A stretch of 64,000 nucleotides of DNA from Microtetraspora sp. NBRC 13810 (GCF_030268685.1 NZ_BSRQ01000005.1:62001-126000); one strand, 5' to 3'. Positions 34,866-48,510 are shown, numbered from the stretch's first letter. Program-made: numbers and translations. The notes: generated by a model not told the origin, from the letters alone.

Positions 34866-36322
34866 TGGCGGGCAACGCGCGGGGACCGCAGGTCAGGGAC
34901 ATCCCCATCGGGCTGGACGCGCACGGCACCAGGACGGAGAGCGACTCGCTCGGCGAGATCGAGGTGCCCGCGGACCACTACTGGGGCGCGCAGACCCAGC
35001 GGTCGCTGATCCACTTCGACATCGGCGACGACCGCATGCCCAAGGCCGTCTACCACGCTTACGGGTACGTCAAGAAGGCCGCGGCGGCCGTCAACGCCGA
35101 GGCCGGCCGACTGCCGCGGTGGAAGGCGGACCTGATCTGCCGGGTCGCCGACGAGGTGATCGCCGGTGAGCTGGACGCGGAGTTCCCGCTCTACGTCTGG
35201 CAGACCGGGTCGGGCACCCAGTCGAACATGAACGTCAACGAGGTGATCTCCAACCGGGCGATCCAGCTCGTCGGCGGACGGCTCGGCGGCAAGGACCCGA
35301 TCCACCCCAACGACCACGTCAACATGGGGCAGTCGTCCAACGACACCTTCGTCACGGCCATGCACCTGGCCGCGGTGCACGCGATCGACAAGATGCTGAT
35401 GCCCGCGGCGGCGCACCTGTGCGACTCGGCCAACCGCAACAGCCGCCGGTGGGCGCACGTCGTCAAGATCGGCCGCACCCACCTGGAGGACGCCACCCCG
35501 CTCACGGTCGGCCAGGAGTGGTCGGGGTACGTGGCCCAGCTCCAGGACGCCATCGAGTACCTGACGATCACCCGGGCCGGCCTGTACAAGCTGGCCGTCG
35601 GGGGCACGGCGGTCGGCACCGGCCTGAACGCGCCGCCCGGTTTCGCGGACGAGGTCGCCGAGCGGCTGGCCCAGCTCACCGGTCACCCGTTCATCAGCGC
35701 GTCGAACAAGTTCGCCGCCCAGGCGTCGTGCGACGCGCTGGTCCGGGTGTCCGCGGCGCTGCGGGCGCTCGCGGTGTCGTTGTTCAAGTTCGCCAACGAC
35801 ATGCGCTGGCTGGGGTCGGGGCCGCGGACCGGCATCCACGAGCTGCTGCTGCCGTCCAACGAGCCGGGCTCGTCGATCATGCCGGGCAAGGTGAACCCGA
35901 CCCAGGCGGAGGCGATGCTGATGGTCGCCATCCAGGTGGTCGGGAACGACACCGCCGTCTCGATGGCGGGCGCCGAGGGCAACTTCGAGCTGAACGCCTT
36001 CCGGCCGGTCATCATCAGCAACGTGCTGCACTCGATCCACATCTTGTCCGACATGATGGATCATTTCCGCACTTACCTGGTGGAAGGCGTACGGCTCGAC
36101 AAGGCCACCCTGAAGGAGAACATCGACCGCTCGATCATGATGGTGACCGCGCTGAGCCCGGTGATCGGCTACGACCGGGCGGCGGCGATCGCGCACCGCG
36201 CGCTGGACGAGGGGCTGACCCTCAGGGAGGCCGCGCTCAAGTCCGGGGTGAGCGAGTCGCTGTTCGACCAGGTGGTCGATCCCGAGCGTCTCACCAGGCC
36301 GGGCGCGGCCGACTCGCGCTGA
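34865..36322 (+). CDS. fumC: class II fumarate hydratase
   Basis: A 485-aa enzyme, ATG 34865 (an in-frame ATG at 34823 lies inside the malic enzyme gene). The fumarase/aspartase superfamily signature is SSIMPGKVNPTQAEA (flexible catalytic loop). WQTGSGTQSNMNVNEVISN and NDHVNMGQSSNDTF are also present, all typical of FumC. It converts fumarate to malate, feeding the malic enzyme encoded just upstream. Confidence 0.96.
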   Translation: MAGNARGPQVRDIPIGLDAHGTRTESDSLGEIEVPADHYWGAQTQRSLIHFDIGDDRMPKAVYHAYGYVKKAAAAVNAEAGRLPRWKADLICRVADEVIAGELDAEFPLYVWQTGSGTQSNMNVNEVISNRAIQLVGGRLGGKDPIHPNDHVNMGQSSNDTFVTAMHLAAVHAIDKMLMPAAAHLCDSANRNSRRWAHVVKIGRTHLEDATPLTVGQEWSGYVAQLQDAIEYLTITRAGLYKLAVGGTAVGTGLNAPPGFADEVAERLAQLTGHPFISASNKFAAQASCDALVRVSAALRALAVSLFKFANDMRWLGSGPRTGIHELLLPSNEPGSSIMPGKVNPTQAEAMLMVAIQVVGNDTAVSMAGAEGNFELNAFRPVIISNVLHSIHILSDMMDHFRTYLVEGVRLDKATLKENIDRSIMMVTALSPVIGYDRAAAIAHRALDEGLTLREAALKSGVSESLFDQVVDPERLTRPGAADSR

Positions 36323-36370
36323 GGAGCGGCCGACCGCGTCCCGTCCGGACGGGAGTGGGAGACTTGGCGC

Positions 36371-37585
36371 ATGTCTCAGCCTCAGGTGACGTACGAGGAC
36401 GTCGTGGCCGCCCGCGAGGTCCTGTCCGGCGTCACGGTGCAGACCCCGGTGCTGCACTCCCGGCTGCTGTCCGAGCTCATCGGCGGCCAGGTCTTCCTCA
36501 AGTGTGAGAACCTCCAGCGCGCCGGATCGTTCAAGGTCCGCGGCGCCTACGTGCGGATCGCGGGGCTGACCGAGGAGGAGCGGGCCAGGGGCGTCGTGGC
36601 GGCCAGCGCGGGCAACCACGCGCAGGGGGTCGCGCTCGGGGCCGGGCTCGTCGGGGCCAAGTCCACGGTCTACATGCCGGAGGGCGCACCCCTGCCCAAG
36701 GTGGCCGCGACCAGGGCGTACGGCGCGGACGTGATCTTCGCCGGGCAGACCGTGGACGTCGCGCTCACCGCGGCCAGGGAGCACGCCGAGCAGACCGGCG
36801 CGGTCTTCATCCACCCCTTCGACCACCCGCACGTGATCGCCGGGCAGGGCACGATAGGGCTGGAGATCCTGGAACAGCTCCCCGACGTCGGCACGATCGT
36901 GATGGCCATCGGCGGCGGCGGGCTGGCCGCCGGGATCGCGCTCGCGGTGAAGTCGTCGCGGCCGGGGGTGCGGATCGTGGGCGTGCAGGCCGAGCGGGCC
37001 GCCGCCTACCCCGCCTCGCTCGCGGCCGGGCACCCGGTCATGGTCGAGCCCGCCTCCACGATGGCCGACGGGATCGCGGTCGGCAGGCCGGGCGAGCTGC
37101 CGTTCGACCTGATCCACTACCTGGTGGACAGCGTGGTGACGGTCACCGAGGAGGAGATCTCCCAGGCGCTCGTGATGATCCTGGAACGGTCGAAGCTCGT
37201 GGTGGAGCCGGCCGGGGTGGCCGGGGTCGCCGCGCTGCTCGCCCATCCGCACGCCTTCGAGCCGCCGGTGGTCGCGGTGCTGTCCGGCGGCAACATCGAC
37301 CCGCTGCTGCTGTCCAAGGTGCTCAGGCACGGCCTCGCCGCCGCGGGGCGCTACCTCGCCTTCCGGGTACGGCTGGCGGACCGGCCCGGCGCCCTGGCGA
37401 CCCTGCTCGGCAGGCTGGCCGAGCTGGGCGCCAACGTGCTGGAAGTGGTGCACGAGCGGGTCGGCTCCCGGCTGCACTTCGACGAGGCCGAGGTGCTCTT
37501 CCAGGTGGAGACCAAGGGACCGGCGCACTGTGACGAGGTGCTGGGCGCGCTGCGCCGCGACGGTTACAAACTCATCTTCGGCTGA
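36371..37585 (+). CDS. ilvA: threonine ammonia-lyase (biodegradative/biosynthetic IlvA type) with ACT domain
   Basis: A 404-aa PLP enzyme. PLP Lys in QRAGSFKVRGAYVRI (about residue 50), glycine-rich phosphate loop SAGNHAQGVALG, and GGGGLAAGIALAVK. A C-terminal ACT domain (about residues 330-404, FRVRLADRPGALATLLGRLA) gives allosteric control by amino acids. It deaminates threonine to 2-oxobutyrate for isoleucine synthesis or catabolism. The single short ACT domain resembles the catabolic TdcB/short IlvA class. Confidence 0.92.
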   Translation: MSQPQVTYEDVVAAREVLSGVTVQTPVLHSRLLSELIGGQVFLKCENLQRAGSFKVRGAYVRIAGLTEEERARGVVAASAGNHAQGVALGAGLVGAKSTVYMPEGAPLPKVAATRAYGADVIFAGQTVDVALTAAREHAEQTGAVFIHPFDHPHVIAGQGTIGLEILEQLPDVGTIVMAIGGGGLAAGIALAVKSSRPGVRIVGVQAERAAAYPASLAAGHPVMVEPASTMADGIAVGRPGELPFDLIHYLVDSVVTVTEEEISQALVMILERSKLVVEPAGVAGVAALLAHPHAFEPPVVAVLSGGNIDPLLLSKVLRHGLAAAGRYLAFRVRLADRPGALATLLGRLAELGANVLEVVHERVGSRLHFDEAEVLFQVETKGPAHCDEVLGALRRDGYKLIFG

Positions 37586-37724
37586 ACACCGTTCGGTTGC
37601 GTGCGCGGCGGCGGCCGGGCGCCTGCTGCTACAGTTCGATCTTCCCTGAGTACCGTGCGGGAAGCCGTGCAGCGCCCGCCGTACTACCGGGTCCCCTGAG
37701 ATAGTCACAGCACCGGAGTCCGCC

Positions 37725-39131
37725 ATGCGCCCACGCGTACCCACGACGATCGCGGCCATGGCCGCCACCGCCGCCCTGCTCGCCCCCACCGCCGCCACCG
37801 CCGCCACGACCGGTTCCGGCGCGGCGTTCGCGCCGGGGTCCTCCGGGCTCGGGGACCCCTACTTCCCGCTGGCCGGCAACGGCGGATACGACGCCGTGCA
37901 CTATGACCTCGACCTGGACTACACCCCCTCCTCGCGCAAGGTGGTCGCCACCTCGACCATGCGGGCCACGGCCACCCGTGGCCTGTCCAGGTTCAACCTG
38001 GACTTCCAGGGGCCGAAGGTCACCAAGGTGCTGGTCGACGGGCGCAAGGCGAAGTTCCGGCGGGACGGGCAGGAGCTGGTGATCACCCCGGCCCGGCCGA
38101 TCCCGGACGGCCAGGACTTCAGGGTCGCCGTCTCCTACGCGGGCCCGCTCGCCCCGATCAAGGACGCCGCCCTCGGCGTCTACGGCTGGGTGCCGACCGC
38201 CGACGGTGCCGTCGTGCTCTCCCAGCCGGACGGGGCCCGCTCGTTCTTCCCGGTCAACGACCACCCCAGTGACAAGGCGTCCTACCGGGTCAGGCTCACC
38301 GTGCCGGCCGGCCTCACCGGCCTGGCCAGCGGCGAGCCGGTCGGCGAGGTCAGCACCGCCAAGGGCCGCAGCACCTCGGTGTGGGAGTCCAGGGAGCCGA
38401 TGGCGAGTTACCTGCTCACCGTCGCGATCGGGAAGTTCCGGGTGAAGAGCGGCTACAACACCGGCGTCCTCAACATCACCGCGGTGGATCCCAAGCTGAG
38501 CAGGAGCGAAGGTCTCCTGTACGACACCACGGAGAAGGTCACGAACTGGGCGAGCGACAAGTTCGGCACGTACCCGTTCTCCTCCACCGGCGGCATCCTG
38601 GATGACGCCAAAGTGGAGTACGCGCTGGAGACCCAGACCAGGCCGGTGTACGACAGCAAGTATCCCGAGGACGGGCTCGTCGTGCACGAGCTGGCCCACC
38701 AGTGGTTCGGCAACAGCGTCTCGCCGGCCTCCTGGAAGGAGATCTGGCTCAACGAGGGCTTCGCCACCTACGCCGAGTGGATGTGGGCGGAGGAGCACGG
38801 CGGCGACACCGCGCAGCAGGCGTTCGACCGGTACTATGCCCGGCCGGCCGGCCACGCGATGTGGAAGAAGCCGCTGCCCGGCGACCCGGGCCGGGCCGGC
38901 ATGTTCGCCGGCTCGGTGTACACCCGGGGCGCGATGACCCTGCACGCGCTGCGGCTGACCATCGGCGACGAGGCGTTCTCCGAGCTGCTCGCCGCCTGGG
39001 CCACGAAGTACCGGCACCGCGACGCGACCACGGCCGACCTGGTCGCCCTGGCCGAGGAGATCTCCGGCAGGCAGCTGGACGACCTCTTCACCGCCTGGCT
39101 CTACACGGCGGGCAAGCCCGACCGGCCGTGA
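37725..39131 (+). CDS. secreted M1 family metallopeptidase
   Basis: A 468-aa exported aminopeptidase-like enzyme. Signal peptide about residues 1-27 (basic start, Ala-rich core, ATAAT). Zinc site HELAHQW with the third ligand Glu 18 residues on in WLNEGFATYAEW. This is the short M1 form: N-terminal beta-saddle plus catalytic domain, without the large C-terminal helical domain. It is converging on, and about half identical by eye to, the neighbouring M1 gene, with only 3 nt between the two stops. Confidence 0.93.
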   Translation: MRPRVPTTIAAMAATAALLAPTAATAATTGSGAAFAPGSSGLGDPYFPLAGNGGYDAVHYDLDLDYTPSSRKVVATSTMRATATRGLSRFNLDFQGPKVTKVLVDGRKAKFRRDGQELVITPARPIPDGQDFRVAVSYAGPLAPIKDAALGVYGWVPTADGAVVLSQPDGARSFFPVNDHPSDKASYRVRLTVPAGLTGLASGEPVGEVSTAKGRSTSVWESREPMASYLLTVAIGKFRVKSGYNTGVLNITAVDPKLSRSEGLLYDTTEKVTNWASDKFGTYPFSSTGGILDDAKVEYALETQTRPVYDSKYPEDGLVVHELAHQWFGNSVSPASWKEIWLNEGFATYAEWMWAEEHGGDTAQQAFDRYYARPAGHAMWKKPLPGDPGRAGMFAGSVYTRGAMTLHALRLTIGDEAFSELLAAWATKYRHRDATTADLVALAEEISGRQLDDLFTAWLYTAGKPDRP

Positions 39132-39134
39132 CGC

Positions 39135-40580
39135 TCACCACGACTCCGGACGCCTGGGCTGGTACAGCCAGGCGTCGAAGAGCCCGTCGAGCTGCTTGCC
39201 GGAGATCTTCTCGGCGAGCGTGACGAACTCGTCCGTCGTGACGTTGCCGTACTTGTGCTGGTCGGCCCACGTGCGCAGGAGCCGGAAGAAGGCTTCGTCG
39301 CCGATCCGCTGGCGCAGGGCCTGCAACGTCATGGCGCCACGGGTGTAGACGGAGTTGTTGAACAGGTCGTCGGCCCGCGCCTTGCCCGGGGGGTATTTCC
39401 ACATCGGGTCGCTCTTGGCGGCATAGTGCCGCTTGAAGATGCTGTCGACGGTGCCCCTGCCGGTGTGCTCGCTCCACAGCCACTCGGCGTAGGTCGCGAA
39501 GCCCTCGTTGAGCCACAGGTCCTTCCACCGGGAGATGCTCAGGCTGTCGCCGAACCACTGGTGGGCCAGCTCGTGGGCGATGATGTCCTGGTCGGGGTCG
39601 AAGCCGCCGTAGATGGGCTTCGTCTGGTTCTCCAGCGCGTAGCCCGCGGCGTAGTCGTCGACGACGCCGCCGGTGGAGGAGAACGGGTAGGGGCCGAAGA
39701 CCGTGCTCCAGTAGTCGGTGATCTCACCGGAGAGCCGGTAGACCCGGTCCAGCGAGGCGCGATATTTCGGGTCCACCGCCGCGAAGTTGGGGATGCCGGA
39801 CGCGGTCTTGCCCTCGCGCAGGTCGAACTTGCCCAGCGTCATCGTGGCGAGGTAGGTCACCATCGGGTGTTTCTCGCGCCAGGTCCAGGTGGTCTTGCCG
39901 TCGGCGGTCTGCGGCTTGGCGGTCATCTCGCCGTTGGCCAGCGCGGTCACGCCCTGCGGGACGGTGATGGAGAAGTCGAAGCTCGCCTTGTCGGCGGGGT
40001 GGTCGTTGGCCGGGAACCACGTCTTCGCGCCGTTGGGCTCACAGGTCACGAAGGCGCCGTCGGCGGTCGGGATGAACCCGTACAGCCCGAGGTTGCCGGA
40101 GTCGCGCATCGGCTTGGGCTCCCCGCCGTAGCGCACCTCGACCTGGAACGGCGCCTTGTCCTTGATCAGCGTCTCCGGCGAGACGGTCAGCTCGGTGCCG
40201 CTGCGCGAGAACCGGGCCGGCGTGCCGTCGACCTTCACCGTGTCGACCTTCAGGCCGGACAGGTCGAGGTTGAACCGGGACAGCCCCTGGGAGGCGGTCG
40301 CGTCGATGAGGGCCACGCCGTTGAGATGCTTGGCGGCCGGGTCGTAGGCGAGTTTCAGCCCGTAGTGGCGCACGTCGTAGCCGCCGTTGCCGTCGTGCGG
40401 GAAGTCGGGGTCGCCGATGCCGGCCGCGCCGGCCGTGCTCGTGTTCGGCGCGTGGGAGGCGACGGTCCCGCCCGGGGCGCCGCCCGCGGGCGGGACCACC
40501 CCGCCTCCCGTGGTCGCCGCACAGGCGAGCGTGCTGGCGAGTGTGACGGACACCGCGAGTGTGAGCCGGCCGATACCCAT
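39135..40580 (-). CDS. secreted M1 family metallopeptidase, paralogue
   Basis: A 481-aa exported enzyme. The N-terminus MGIGRLTLAVSVTLASTLAC is a signal peptide and possibly a lipobox (the Cys at 20 is preceded by TLA rather than the usual L-x-x-C pattern, so lipidation is uncertain). A Gly/Pro linker follows. Zinc site HELAHQWFGDSL and WLNEGFATYAEWLW. Collinear with the M1 protein at 37725 throughout, but in the opposite orientation. A duplication with inversion is the simplest reading. Confidence 0.93.
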   Translation of the reverse strand: MGIGRLTLAVSVTLASTLACAATTGGGVVPPAGGAPGGTVASHAPNTSTAGAAGIGDPDFPHDGNGGYDVRHYGLKLAYDPAAKHLNGVALIDATASQGLSRFNLDLSGLKVDTVKVDGTPARFSRSGTELTVSPETLIKDKAPFQVEVRYGGEPKPMRDSGNLGLYGFIPTADGAFVTCEPNGAKTWFPANDHPADKASFDFSITVPQGVTALANGEMTAKPQTADGKTTWTWREKHPMVTYLATMTLGKFDLREGKTASGIPNFAAVDPKYRASLDRVYRLSGEITDYWSTVFGPYPFSSTGGVVDDYAAGYALENQTKPIYGGFDPDQDIIAHELAHQWFGDSLSISRWKDLWLNEGFATYAEWLWSEHTGRGTVDSIFKRHYAAKSDPMWKYPPGKARADDLFNNSVYTRGAMTLQALRQRIGDEAFFRLLRTWADQHKYGNVTTDEFVTLAEKISGKQLDGLFDAWLYQPRRPESW

Positions 40581-40730
40581 GAGCCGTGAGTCCCCCTTCT
40601 TGGGCCCGGGGCATGGGTGTGCCGAGCCGCAGACGAGCCGTTGACTCGCAAGACTACGCGAGGTGTCCGACCTGGTCAGGCAACTTCGAAAAGCGTTTTC
40701 ATGCCCTTTCCGGGTGCCTGGGAGGGTTCG

Positions 40731-42183
<1,453 letters not shown>

Positions 42184-44364
42184 GTGGGAAACGGCGCGGA
42201 TAAAGGTGTGCCGGGGCGGCAGGCCCTGCGAATACTGCCCAGACGGCGATTCCTCCGCCGTCTGCTGATCGCCGTCGGAATCGCGATCATTTCCTTGATC
42301 GCCGTTTTCGGCGTCGCCTGGGCGATGACCCCCATCCCCGACGCCTCCCAGACGGCTGTCGCCCAGGGCTCCGTGATCTTCTACCGCGACGGCAAGACCG
42401 TGCTGGCCCGCCAGGGCGAGAACCGGAAGAACGTCAAGCTCGCGGAGGTCCCCAAGTACGTCAGGGACGCCGTGATCGCCGCCGAGAACCGCACCTTCTA
42501 CCAGGACGAGGGCGTCTCGCTGCGCGGCACCGCGCGCGCGGTCTGGTCCACCGTGAGCGGCCAGCAGCTGCAGGGCGGCTCCACCATCACCCAGCAGATG
42601 GTGCGCAACTACTACAGCGGCCTCAGCCAGGAGCGGTCGATCACCCGCAAGATCAAAGAGATCATCGTCGCCCTCAAGGTCGACCGGTCCCGCTCCAAGG
42701 ACTGGGTGCTGGAGCAATACCTCAACACGATCTACTTCGGGCGCGGCGCGTCCGGCATCCAGGCCGCCAGCCAGGCCTACTTCGGGGTGGACGTGGGGAA
42801 GCTCACCGTGGCGCAGGGGGCCTACCTCGCGGCCGTGATCCAGCAGCCCTCCCGGTTCGCCGAGCCCTCCGGGGCCAACCTCAAGGCCGCCACCGAGCGG
42901 TGGAAGAGCGTGATCAACGCCATGCGCCAGACCGGCGCCCTCACCGCCGCGCAGGCCGCCGAGCAGCGCTTCCCCAAGCTCAACAAGGCAGTGAGCACCC
43001 TCATCCCCAAGGGCCAGGAGCACTACATCGTCGACCAGGTGGAGGCCGAGCTCAACCGGCGCGGCTACAGCGACGAGGACATCAACCAGGACGGCCTGAA
43101 GGTCACCACCACCTTCGACAAGAAGCTGATGACCGCCGCCGAGAAGGCCGTCAACTCGGTGCTGCCCGACGACACGCCCAAGGAGGTGCGCACCGGCCTG
43201 GCCGCCGTCGACCCGGCGACCGGCGAGGTGATCGCCTTCTACGGGGGCCGGTTCAAGTCCTCGCAGTACGACAACGCGTTCTCCGCCAAGGTGCAGGCCG
43301 GTTCGACGTTCAAGCCCTACACGCTGGCCGCCGCGCTCCAGGCCGGCCTGCCGCTGTCCACCCGGGTCAACGGCAACTCCCCGATGACCGTCGCGTCCGC
43401 CTCCACCCCCATCCCGAACGAGGGCGGCACCTCCTACGGCATGATCAACCTGGTCACCGCGACCCAGAACTCCGTGAACACCGCGTTCGTGGACCTCGGC
43501 CAGAAGGTCGGCCTGGACAACGTCGCCAAGCTGGCCGAGGCGGCCGGCATCCCCAAGGCGCAGATCGACCCGCACCGGAGCGCGGCCACCTTCCCGCTCG
43601 GCGTCGCCTCGGTGAGCGCGGTGCAGCAGGCGTCCGGCTTCGGCACCTTCGCGGCCAACGGCGTCCACCACGAGGCGCACGTCATCCGCTCGGTCACCGA
43701 CGCCTCGGGCCGGACCACCGAGATCAGGGCCAGGACCGACCAGGCGTTCAGCGAGCAGACCGCCGCCGACGCCACCTACGCGATGACCCAGGTGGTCAAG
43801 GCCGGGACGGGCACGTCGGCGCGGCTCTACGACCGCCCGGTGGCCGGCAAGACCGGCACCAGCGACGAGTCCGCCGCCGTCTGGTTCGCCGGCTTCACGC
43901 CGCAGCTCGCCACCGCGGTCAACATGTTCCGCGACGACAACAAGACCGTCTCCGTCCCCGGCTACGGCGACCTGTACGGCGGCACCCTCCCGGCCCGGAT
44001 CTGGCAGGCGTTCATGACCGAGGCCATGCGCGGCAAGCCGGTCAAGGAGTTCCCCGAGCCGTCCGAGTACGGCTACGGCCCCTACTGGAACCCGTACGAC
44101 TCCTGGCGGGACGAGCGCGACGAGGAGCCGGTCGCCCCCGACGAGCGCCCGACCGAGAGCGGCGAGCCGGCCGAGCCGGACCCGCAGCCGACCGGCACGG
44201 AGGAGCAGCCCCCCGAGGAGGAGTCCCAGCCGCCCTTCGACGACCCGGGCTTCGAACAGCAGGAGCAGGCCCCCGACGACGGCGGCGGCCCCGTCGAGCA
44301 GGCGCCCGACCAGCCGCCGGCCGAGGACCAGCCGCCGACCGACCTGCGCCCGCCGGCGGGCTGA
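42184..44364 (+). CDS. class A penicillin-binding protein (transglycosylase/transpeptidase)
   Basis: A 726-aa bitopic murein synthase. GTG 42184 has GGGGGG 6 nt upstream; the frame is open back to 41998, but that part looks non-coding. One membrane helix at about residues 27-47. GT51 transglycosylase motifs: AAENRTFYQDEGV, GGSTITQQMVRNYYS and RKIKEIIVALKVD. Transpeptidase motifs: SxxK in AGSTFKPYTL, SxN in QNSVNTAF, KTG in AGKTGTSDES. The C-terminal 90 residues are Pro/Glu/Gln-rich and disordered, common in actinobacterial PBPs. It polymerises and crosslinks peptidoglycan. Confidence 0.95.
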   Translation: MGNGADKGVPGRQALRILPRRRFLRRLLIAVGIAIISLIAVFGVAWAMTPIPDASQTAVAQGSVIFYRDGKTVLARQGENRKNVKLAEVPKYVRDAVIAAENRTFYQDEGVSLRGTARAVWSTVSGQQLQGGSTITQQMVRNYYSGLSQERSITRKIKEIIVALKVDRSRSKDWVLEQYLNTIYFGRGASGIQAASQAYFGVDVGKLTVAQGAYLAAVIQQPSRFAEPSGANLKAATERWKSVINAMRQTGALTAAQAAEQRFPKLNKAVSTLIPKGQEHYIVDQVEAELNRRGYSDEDINQDGLKVTTTFDKKLMTAAEKAVNSVLPDDTPKEVRTGLAAVDPATGEVIAFYGGRFKSSQYDNAFSAKVQAGSTFKPYTLAAALQAGLPLSTRVNGNSPMTVASASTPIPNEGGTSYGMINLVTATQNSVNTAFVDLGQKVGLDNVAKLAEAAGIPKAQIDPHRSAATFPLGVASVSAVQQASGFGTFAANGVHHEAHVIRSVTDASGRTTEIRARTDQAFSEQTAADATYAMTQVVKAGTGTSARLYDRPVAGKTGTSDESAAVWFAGFTPQLATAVNMFRDDNKTVSVPGYGDLYGGTLPARIWQAFMTEAMRGKPVKEFPEPSEYGYGPYWNPYDSWRDERDEEPVAPDERPTESGEPAEPDPQPTGTEEQPPEEESQPPFDDPGFEQQEQAPDDGGGPVEQAPDQPPAEDQPPTDLRPPAG

Positions 44365-44462
44365 CCCCGGGAGTCCTTCCGGGGCTCCCCGCGAGCCGCG
44401 GCCGAGGTTATGGTGGCGGATCTCGGAGGGGTGGATCGTCGACGGCGAGGGAGGGGCCGGGG

Positions 44463-45284
44463 ATGCGGGTTCAGGTCAACGGGATCGGGCTGGAGGCGCA
44501 GGTCAGCGGTGAGGGGCCGGCGGTGGTGCTGGTGCACGGGTTCCCGGACACGCACGCGCTGTGGCGGGCGCAGGTCGCGGCGCTGAACGCGGCGGGATAC
44601 CGGACCGTCACCTTCGATCTGCGCGGGTTCGGCGCCTCGGACCGGCCGGCGGCCGTCGAGGACTACGGGATGGCCCAGCACATCGGAGATCTCGCGGGCG
44701 TACTCGACCACTTCGGGGTGACCCGCGCGCACGTCGTGGGACACGACTGGGGGGCCGCGATCGCGGTGGCCTTCGCCGCCTTCCTGCCGGACCGGGTGCA
44801 CAGCCTCACGCTGCTGTCCGTCGGTCATCCGGCCGCCTTCGCGCACGGCGGCATGGCGCAGCGGGAGAAGTCGTGGTACATGCTGGCCTTCCAGTTCCCC
44901 GGGCTCGCCGAGCGCTGGCTGGCGCAGGACGACTTCCGGGCGGTGCGGGAGTGGGCGGCCCACCCGGAGGAGGACGAGGTCATCGCCAGGCTGAGAGACC
45001 CGGAGGCGCTGACCTCGGCCCTCGCGGTCTACCGGGCCGTCCTGCCGCCCGAGGCGCTGCTGCTGCCCTCTCCCGCCATGCCCCGGCTCCAGGTGCCCAC
45101 GATGGGCGTGTGGAGCAGCGGCGACCGCTTCCTCACCGAGGCGCAGATGACCGCCACCGGGGAGTACGTGGACGCGCCGTGGCGTTACGAGCGCGTCGAG
45201 AAGGCCGGGCACTGGATGCAGTTGGAGGCCCCCGAGGAGGTCAACGCCCTGCTGCTGGACTTCCTCGGGGACGACGCCGCCTGA
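44463..45284 (+). CDS. alpha/beta hydrolase (epoxide-hydrolase-like)
   Basis: A 273-aa enzyme with ATG 44463. Oxyanion-hole motif VHGFPDTHALW (HGxP), nucleophile elbow VVGHDWGAAIAVAF with Asp as nucleophile (about residue 98), and a catalytic His in KAGHWMQLEAPEEV. An Asp nucleophile plus HGxP is the signature of epoxide hydrolases and haloalkane dehalogenases. The substrate is unknown. Located between the PBP and the convergent DUF255 gene. Confidence 0.92.
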   Translation: MRVQVNGIGLEAQVSGEGPAVVLVHGFPDTHALWRAQVAALNAAGYRTVTFDLRGFGASDRPAAVEDYGMAQHIGDLAGVLDHFGVTRAHVVGHDWGAAIAVAFAAFLPDRVHSLTLLSVGHPAAFAHGGMAQREKSWYMLAFQFPGLAERWLAQDDFRAVREWAAHPEEDEVIARLRDPEALTSALAVYRAVLPPEALLLPSPAMPRLQVPTMGVWSSGDRFLTEAQMTATGEYVDAPWRYERVEKAGHWMQLEAPEEVNALLLDFLGDDAA

Positions 45285-45317
45285 CCGGGACCCCGGGGCC
45301 TCGGAGGCCGGGCGAGG

Positions 45318-47303
<1,986 letters not shown>

Positions 47304-47350
47304 GAGTCCATCCTCCCGCACCGGCTCCCGGGGGCGTAGGCTCAGGTCGC

Positions 47351-48499
47351 GTGGATCTGGACTTCGTCTGCACCTATGCCGGCCGGCCCGCCAAGGCGCT
47401 GACCCGCAGGGACGTCGCGCGGGCGCTGCTCGCGGTGCCCTCGGGGGTCGCCCTGGTCGCGCTTCCCGAGCTGCGCCGGGCGTTCCTGGCCGCGGGCAAC
47501 CCCCTGTCGGCGACCTTCTGGGACTCCGCGAAGCAGAAGCTCGGCGCCATCGAGTCGGGCGCCGCCACCGTGGGCGAGGTGCAACGCTGGCTGGAGGCCA
47601 CCGGCACCGAGCCGATCCTGCTGACCCGCACCTACTTCGTGTGGCCCGACGAGGACGAGCGCGGCCCGGTGGCCGAGGAGATGTACGACCTGCTGGTGGC
47701 GTACCTGGAGGGCCGGGTGGCGGCCGGGGAGATCAGCCCGGACGCGCTGGCGGCCGAGGACGAGCAGGCCCGCCGGGCGTACGAGGAGCTTCAGGAGCGC
47801 TGGCTCAACGAGCCGCTGCCGGACGGCAGGGTGCCGATGTTCGCGGTCACCGACGAGCAGGACGAGAAGCTCTTCGCCGCCTGGGACGAGGAGGAGGCGT
47901 TCGCGCTGAGCGAGCTGCGCCGGGTGATGGGCGAGCTGCCCGAGCCGCCGCGGCCGGAGGCCGAGCTGCGCGCCGCCGCCGTACGGCTGCGCGGGCTGCT
48001 GGCCTCGTCCGGTTATCCGGGCAACATCCTGCGGGCCTGCGCGGGCCTGGACGACGAGGAGCCGCCCGCCGACGACGCCGAGCTGTGGCTGGCGGTCGTC
48101 GCCGGGGTGGCCGGGCCGATCTCGGACCTGCCGGAGGACGACGACACGGTCGAGGAGTTCACCGACCTGGAGGGCGACCTCAGCCCGGAGGACACGATCC
48201 TCGCCGCGCTGTGCGCCATCCACCACGCCGACTGGCTGGCCGCCGTGGCGGCGCTGGCCAGGCGCGGGCCGGGCGTGCTGGCCTCGGCGGAGCGGATCGC
48301 CCGGCTGATCGCGGAGTCCGAGGACATCGCCGGCGAGCCGGGCGATCCGGACGACGTGGAGGCGACCGAGACGCTTTTCATGCCGGTCGTCCCGCTGTGG
48401 CGGGAGCTGGGCGTCGTGGACAAGGCCGAGGTGCTGACGCCGCTGGGCTGGTGGGGGTTGCCGAAGGCGCTGGAGCGCGCCTGGACCCCGTCGGAGTGA
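47351..48499 (+). CDS. conserved hypothetical protein, acidic and helical
   Basis: A 382-aa soluble protein starting GTG 47351, 47 nt from the divergent DUF255 gene. It is strongly acidic and predicted mostly helical, with no membrane segment, signal or catalytic motif I recognise. The segment [20 protein letters not shown] begins a basic N-terminal domain. The C-terminal half includes [20 protein letters not shown]. Clean actinobacterial codon use supports a real gene. Function unknown. Confidence 0.8.
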   Translation: MDLDFVCTYAGRPAKALTRRDVARALLAVPSGVALVALPELRRAFLAAGNPLSATFWDSAKQKLGAIESGAATVGEVQRWLEATGTEPILLTRTYFVWPDEDERGPVAEEMYDLLVAYLEGRVAAGEISPDALAAEDEQARRAYEELQERWLNEPLPDGRVPMFAVTDEQDEKLFAAWDEEEAFALSELRRVMGELPEPPRPEAELRAAAVRLRGLLASSGYPGNILRACAGLDDEEPPADDAELWLAVVAGVAGPISDLPEDDDTVEEFTDLEGDLSPEDTILAALCAIHHADWLAAVAALARRGPGVLASAERIARLIAESEDIAGEPGDPDDVEATETLFMPVVPLWRELGVVDKAEVLTPLGWWGLPKALERAWTPSE

Positions 48500-48510
48500 G
48501 ACCCGGTGCG

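Noticed and set aside
34835-37807. 990-codon open frame antisense to fumC and ilvA
   Set aside because: Spans two well-defined genes on the other strand and has shadow composition.
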